Source: CANLWN01 sp039815505
GTDB taxonomy: Bacteria; Bacteroidota; Bacteroidia; Flavobacteriales; Flavobacteriaceae
DNA length: 9,618 nucleotides
NCBI GenBank assembly: GCA_039815505.1
Contig: JBCBZE010000107.1
Span: 1-9,618 of the forward strand
Direction: 5' to 3'
In this document: in pieces, positions 6,630 through 9,618 of the stretch
Layout of the letters: every line of letters begins with the position of its first letter
How positions within the stretch are numbered: the stretch's first letter is position 1
Program-made: the position numbers and the translations under genes
The notes under the pieces: generated by a model
Databases searched by the model: none
Told to the model about the DNA's origin: nothing
What the model saw: only the letters and a program-made list of their open reading frames with translations

Positions 6630-6660
6630 TTTATATGGTATAGTTGCTATTACCAAAGAA

Positions 6661-7086
6661 ATGTCCCACAAACACCTTAGAACGGTACCTGTTTACAGAA
6701 AAGCATTGGAACTCTGCCAAATGAGTAGGGAAATTGCTTCATATGTATCTTACAATAAAGATTTATTACAGCTGTATAAATCTAATAGTCACAGGGATAT
6801 TATTGCAGATTCATTATTGACCGATGCCATACTCATTCCAAAACAAATAGCGCAAGCGGAATATTCGCATTCCCTATCGGTTAGAATGAAAAGTGCTTCT
6901 TTCATTAATATTATGACAAGAAATATCCTTTCTTATTGTAACGGATTGGAAAAAGATGGTGTTAAGGAAAAAGAATATTTGAACTTATTGCGCGCGGAAA
7001 TCAAGAGTTTTCGAAAATCCTTTAAGTTATGGAGACGCTCGTTCAGAAACGGTAACGATAACCCTACCTTTGGATTTAATGATTAA
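6661..7086 (+). CDS. Small helical protein, probable four-helix-bundle (S23-like) family
   Basis: This 141-residue protein has no signal peptide or membrane segment and is almost entirely amphipathic helix. The order of features resembles the four-helix-bundle proteins related to those encoded by 23S rRNA intervening sequences. VYRKALELCQMSREIASYV (11-29) would be helix 1. LLTDAILIPKQIAQAEYSHS (52-71) aligns with the family's QixRAxxSIPxNIAEG segment, and two further helices cover about 73-98 and 102-128. The Arg and Gly of the motif are not kept, so this is at best a divergent member. The C-terminus is basic and then disordered-looking (KLWRRSFRNGNDNPTFGFND). The function of the family is unknown to me. 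The gene is divergent from the Lrp-type regulator and meets icmF tail to tail 18 bp away, with no terminator hairpin in between. ATG 6661 is the natural start. Confidence 0.65.
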   Translation: MSHKHLRTVPVYRKALELCQMSREIASYVSYNKDLLQLYKSNSHRDIIADSLLTDAILIPKQIAQAEYSHSLSVRMKSASFINIMTRNILSYCNGLEKDGVKEKEYLNLLRAEIKSFRKSFKLWRRSFRNGNDNPTFGFND

Positions 7087-7104
7087 CCTCCCTCTTATCT
7101 CGGT

Positions 7105-9618
7105 TTACATATTTCTGCGATACTGCCCACCTACTTGAAACAGTGCATTTGTAATTTGCCCCAAAGAACTAACCTTGGTCACCTCCATTAGTTGTTCAAA
7201 AACATTCTGGTTTTTGACCGCAGCCTCTTGTAGCTCCCATAACAATTCATCGGCAACTTTTTTATTGCGTTCTTGCAACTGTTCCAAAGTAGCTATTTGA
7301 ACCTGTTTTTCCTCCTCGGTAGCCCTAATTACCTCAGCAGGTAAAATTGTTGGTGAACCCTTTGAGCTTAAAAAAGTATTTACCCCAATAATAGGATAGT
7401 CGCCCGTATGCTTCAAAGTTTCGTAGTGTAGGCTTTCCTCCTGTATTTTGGATCGCTGATACATGGTCTCCATGGCCCCAAGTACCCCTCCTCTTTCGGT
7501 AATACGATCAAACTCTATTAATACCGCCTCCTCGACCAAATCTGTAAGTTCCTCTATAATAAAAGAGCCTTGTAGTGGATTTTCGTTCTTTGCCAGGCCC
7601 AGTTCCTTGTTGATAATCAACTGAATCGCCATAGCCCTCCGAACAGATTCTTCCGTAGGTGTGGTAATAGCTTCGTCATACGCGTTGGTATGCAACGAAT
7701 TACAGTTATCGTAAATAGCGTATAAGGCCTGTAAAGTGGTACGGATATCATTAAAATCTATTTCTTGGGCATGCAAACTGCGTCCGGAAGTCTGTATATG
7801 GTATTTCAACATCTGCGCCCTGGCATTCGCCTTGTACTTATCGCGCATGGCCTTTGCCCAAATTCTTCGGGCCACTCTACCTATTACAGCATATTCGGGA
7901 TCAATACCATTGGAAAAGAAAAACGACAGGTTGGGCGCAAACTTATTTATATCCATTCCCCTACTGAGATAATACTCTACATAGGTAAATCCATTGGACA
8001 ACGTAAAGGCCAGTTGGGTAATGGGATTTGCCCCTGCTTCGGCAATATGGTACCCCGAAATAGAGACAGAATAAAAATTACGGATCTCGTTTTGAATAAA
8101 ATATTCTTGAACATCACCCATAAGCCTAAGGGCAAACTCGGTAGAAAAAATACAGGTGTTCTGCGCTTGGTCTTCCTTTAAAATATCTGCCTGAACCGTA
8201 CCCCTCACCTGATTTAGGGTGCTTGCTTTAATTTCTTGATACACTTTTGGGGGTAGAATCTGATCTCCCGTTACACCTAAAAGCATTAATCCCAAACCAT
8301 CATTTCCCTGAGGTAGCTCACCTTGATATTTAGGGCGAGGTTTATTCTTGTATAATGCATTGATTTTGGATTCCACATCATTTTCCAATTGATTTTCCTT
8401 GATATACTTTTCACAATTCTGGTCAATAGCAGCGTTCATAAAAAATCCAAGGAGCATGGGAGCTGGTCCATTTATGGTCATACTTACCGATGTTGTAGGA
8501 CTGCTTAAATCAAAACCTGAATACAATTTCTTGGCATCATCCAAGCAGCAAATGGAAACCCCGGCATTCCCTATCTTACCATAGATATCAGGCCTGTGCC
8601 CCGGGTCGTTACCATAGAGTGTGACCGAGTCAAAAGCGGTAGATAACCGTTTTGCGGGCATGCCCAGGCTTACATAATGAAATCGCCTGTTGGTTCGCTC
8701 CGGACCACCTTCGCCGGCAAACATTCTGGTGGGGTCTTCTTCTGTCCTTTTAAAAGGGTAAAGTCCTGCGGTATAGGGAAAACTTCCCGGAACATTTTCT
8801 TGCATACTCCATCCCAACAGATCGCCCCAAGCCCTGTACTTGGGAAGCACCACTTTTGGAATTTTCATATGTGATAGGGACTCGGTATGGGTCTCTATTT
8901 GGATTTCCTTGTTTCTTACCTTAAAACTATAGATGGGGTCCTTATATCTTTGTGCCTTGTTTTGCCAGTTAAAAATAATATTCCAATTATAAGGGTCCAA
9001 ATCCATCTTTAATCGGTTGAACTCCTGTATTAAAAGCAATAGGAACTCCTTGTTCTCCTCCTTCTTTGATAACTTAAGAATTTCTTCTTTGTCAATTCCA
9101 TTATCCAATAAAAGGGAACCTTCCTCTATGTTCCAATAATCATCAATAACCGAAATTATAGTTTTGTATATACCATACAACCGTTGTGCAACTTCCCTTT
9201 GTGCGTGAACTTTAATGTCATACCCTCTATTGTTTTCGGCAATTTCCGATAAATAACGTGTACGTGCAGGTGGAATAACATATACCTTATCGGTCTTTTC
9301 GTTAATTATCCCAATTTTGGATTTAAGGTCGGAACCTGTTTTTTTAACAAGCGTATCCATGACCGCTTTGTACAAATCGTTCATGCCAGGGTCATTGAAT
9401 TGGGAGGCCATTGTGCCAAAGATTGGAAGCTCTTCCTGATCCACGTCCCAAAGGTTATGGTTGCGCATATATTGTTTTTTCACATCCCGTATCGCGTCCA
9501 AAGCTCCTCTTTTATCAAACTTATTGATCGCTACCAGGTCTGCAAAATCCAACATATCTATTTTCTCCAGTTGTGTAGCTGCACCAAATTCTGGTGTCAT
9601 AACATACAAGGCAACATC
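7105..9618 (-). CDS. icmF: Fused isobutyryl-CoA mutase / G-protein chaperone, IcmF (5' truncated)
   Basis: The gene runs off the right edge, leaving 837 codons plus stop; the frame is open to base 9618, so the TTG at 9609 is not the start. IcmF normally has about 1,090-1,130 residues: a B12-binding domain, a MeaB/MeaI-type GTPase, a linker and the mutase barrel. Missing here are the B12 domain and the GTPase P-loop. Present are the GTPase base-recognition motif NKFDKRG (fragment residues 32-38), a helical linker to about 250, and the full mutase domain. The latter includes FPYTAGLYPFKR, AFDSVTLYGNDP, QAQNTCIFSTEFALRLMGD and SISGYHIAEAGA with the conserved His524. The C-terminus is GGQYRRNM. 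It interconverts isobutyryl-CoA and n-butyryl-CoA using adenosylcobalamin, with the GTPase part guarding cofactor loading. Gln486 is the isobutyryl-CoA-type residue, but Tyr287 may be methylmalonyl-like. Related activities such as pivalyl-CoA/isovaleryl-CoA mutation are possible. Confidence 0.93.
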   Translation of the reverse strand, partial: DVALYVMTPEFGAATQLEKIDMLDFADLVAINKFDKRGALDAIRDVKKQYMRNHNLWDVDQEELPIFGTMASQFNDPGMNDLYKAVMDTLVKKTGSDLKSKIGIINEKTDKVYVIPPARTRYLSEIAENNRGYDIKVHAQREVAQRLYGIYKTIISVIDDYWNIEEGSLLLDNGIDKEEILKLSKKEENKEFLLLLIQEFNRLKMDLDPYNWNIIFNWQNKAQRYKDPIYSFKVRNKEIQIETHTESLSHMKIPKVVLPKYRAWGDLLGWSMQENVPGSFPYTAGLYPFKRTEEDPTRMFAGEGGPERTNRRFHYVSLGMPAKRLSTAFDSVTLYGNDPGHRPDIYGKIGNAGVSICCLDDAKKLYSGFDLSSPTTSVSMTINGPAPMLLGFFMNAAIDQNCEKYIKENQLENDVESKINALYKNKPRPKYQGELPQGNDGLGLMLLGVTGDQILPPKVYQEIKASTLNQVRGTVQADILKEDQAQNTCIFSTEFALRLMGDVQEYFIQNEIRNFYSVSISGYHIAEAGANPITQLAFTLSNGFTYVEYYLSRGMDINKFAPNLSFFFSNGIDPEYAVIGRVARRIWAKAMRDKYKANARAQMLKYHIQTSGRSLHAQEIDFNDIRTTLQALYAIYDNCNSLHTNAYDEAITTPTEESVRRAMAIQLIINKELGLAKNENPLQGSFIIEELTDLVEEAVLIEFDRITERGGVLGAMETMYQRSKIQEESLHYETLKHTGDYPIIGVNTFLSSKGSPTILPAEVIRATEEEKQVQIATLEQLQERNKKVADELLWELQEAAVKNQNVFEQLMEVTKVSSLGQITNALFQVGGQYRRNM

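Noticed and set aside
7765..8181. 138-residue open frame on the plus strand opposite icmF.
   Set aside because: It is fully antisense to highly conserved mutase sequence, has no recognisable domain, and is a frame shadow.
1..9618. tRNA, rRNA, CRISPR array, insertion sequence or phage signals.
   Set aside because: Read on both strands, I saw no tRNA-like cloverleaf, no regularly spaced repeats, and no transposase or integrase frames. All long frames are accounted for by chromosomal genes.

Overview
The window reads as a stretch of chromosome from a marine-type member of the Flavobacteriaceae (Bacteroidetes), perhaps near Maribacter, Zobellia or Arenibacter. The genus is a guess. The evidence is AT-rich DNA, TAnnTTTG-type promoter boxes, few Shine-Dalgarno sequences, two lipoproteins with short lipoboxes, a BBP2-type outer-membrane porin, a DUF1684 lipoprotein and a fused isobutyryl-CoA mutase (IcmF). 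No tRNA, rRNA, CRISPR array, transposase, integrase or phage gene was seen. It looks like core genome rather than a mobile island.

Layout, left to right. (1) The 3' part of an outer-membrane beta-barrel porin (+) runs into a strong bidirectional terminator, with a DUF1684 lipoprotein (-) on the other side. (2) A 213-bp divergent intergenic region holds two outward TAnnTTTG boxes, two hairpins and a complete intrinsic terminator only 18 bp before the next start codon. (3) An MFS transporter (+) overlaps a periplasmic DJ-1/PfpI-type lipoprotein (+) by an ATGA. (4) This pair meets, tail to tail with a 14-bp overlap, a leftward run of three genes. In transcription order these are an Lrp/AsnC regulator, an MscS-type mechanosensitive channel, and an exported alpha/beta-hydrolase-like protein whose nucleophile position is Ala instead of Ser. 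(5) Divergent from the regulator, across a 120-bp region with an 8-bp inverted repeat, is a small four-helix-bundle-like protein (+). (6) That gene converges, 18 bp apart, with a 5'-truncated IcmF gene (-), which carries the G-protein chaperone NKxD motif, a linker and the whole mutase barrel.

How the genes may work together. IcmF interconverts isobutyryl-CoA and n-butyryl-CoA, which links valine and branched-chain acid breakdown to fatty-acid oxidation. A nearby Lrp-type regulator of amino-acid metabolism fits that role, but the link rests on position only. The MFS and DJ-1 pair looks like a translationally coupled export or modification unit of unknown substrate. The spots most worth following up are the terminator-containing leader before the MFS gene, the Ser-to-Ala hydrolase, the regulator / four-helix intergenic operator, and the Tyr/Gln combination in the IcmF pocket. 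No clearly new multi-gene system is evident.
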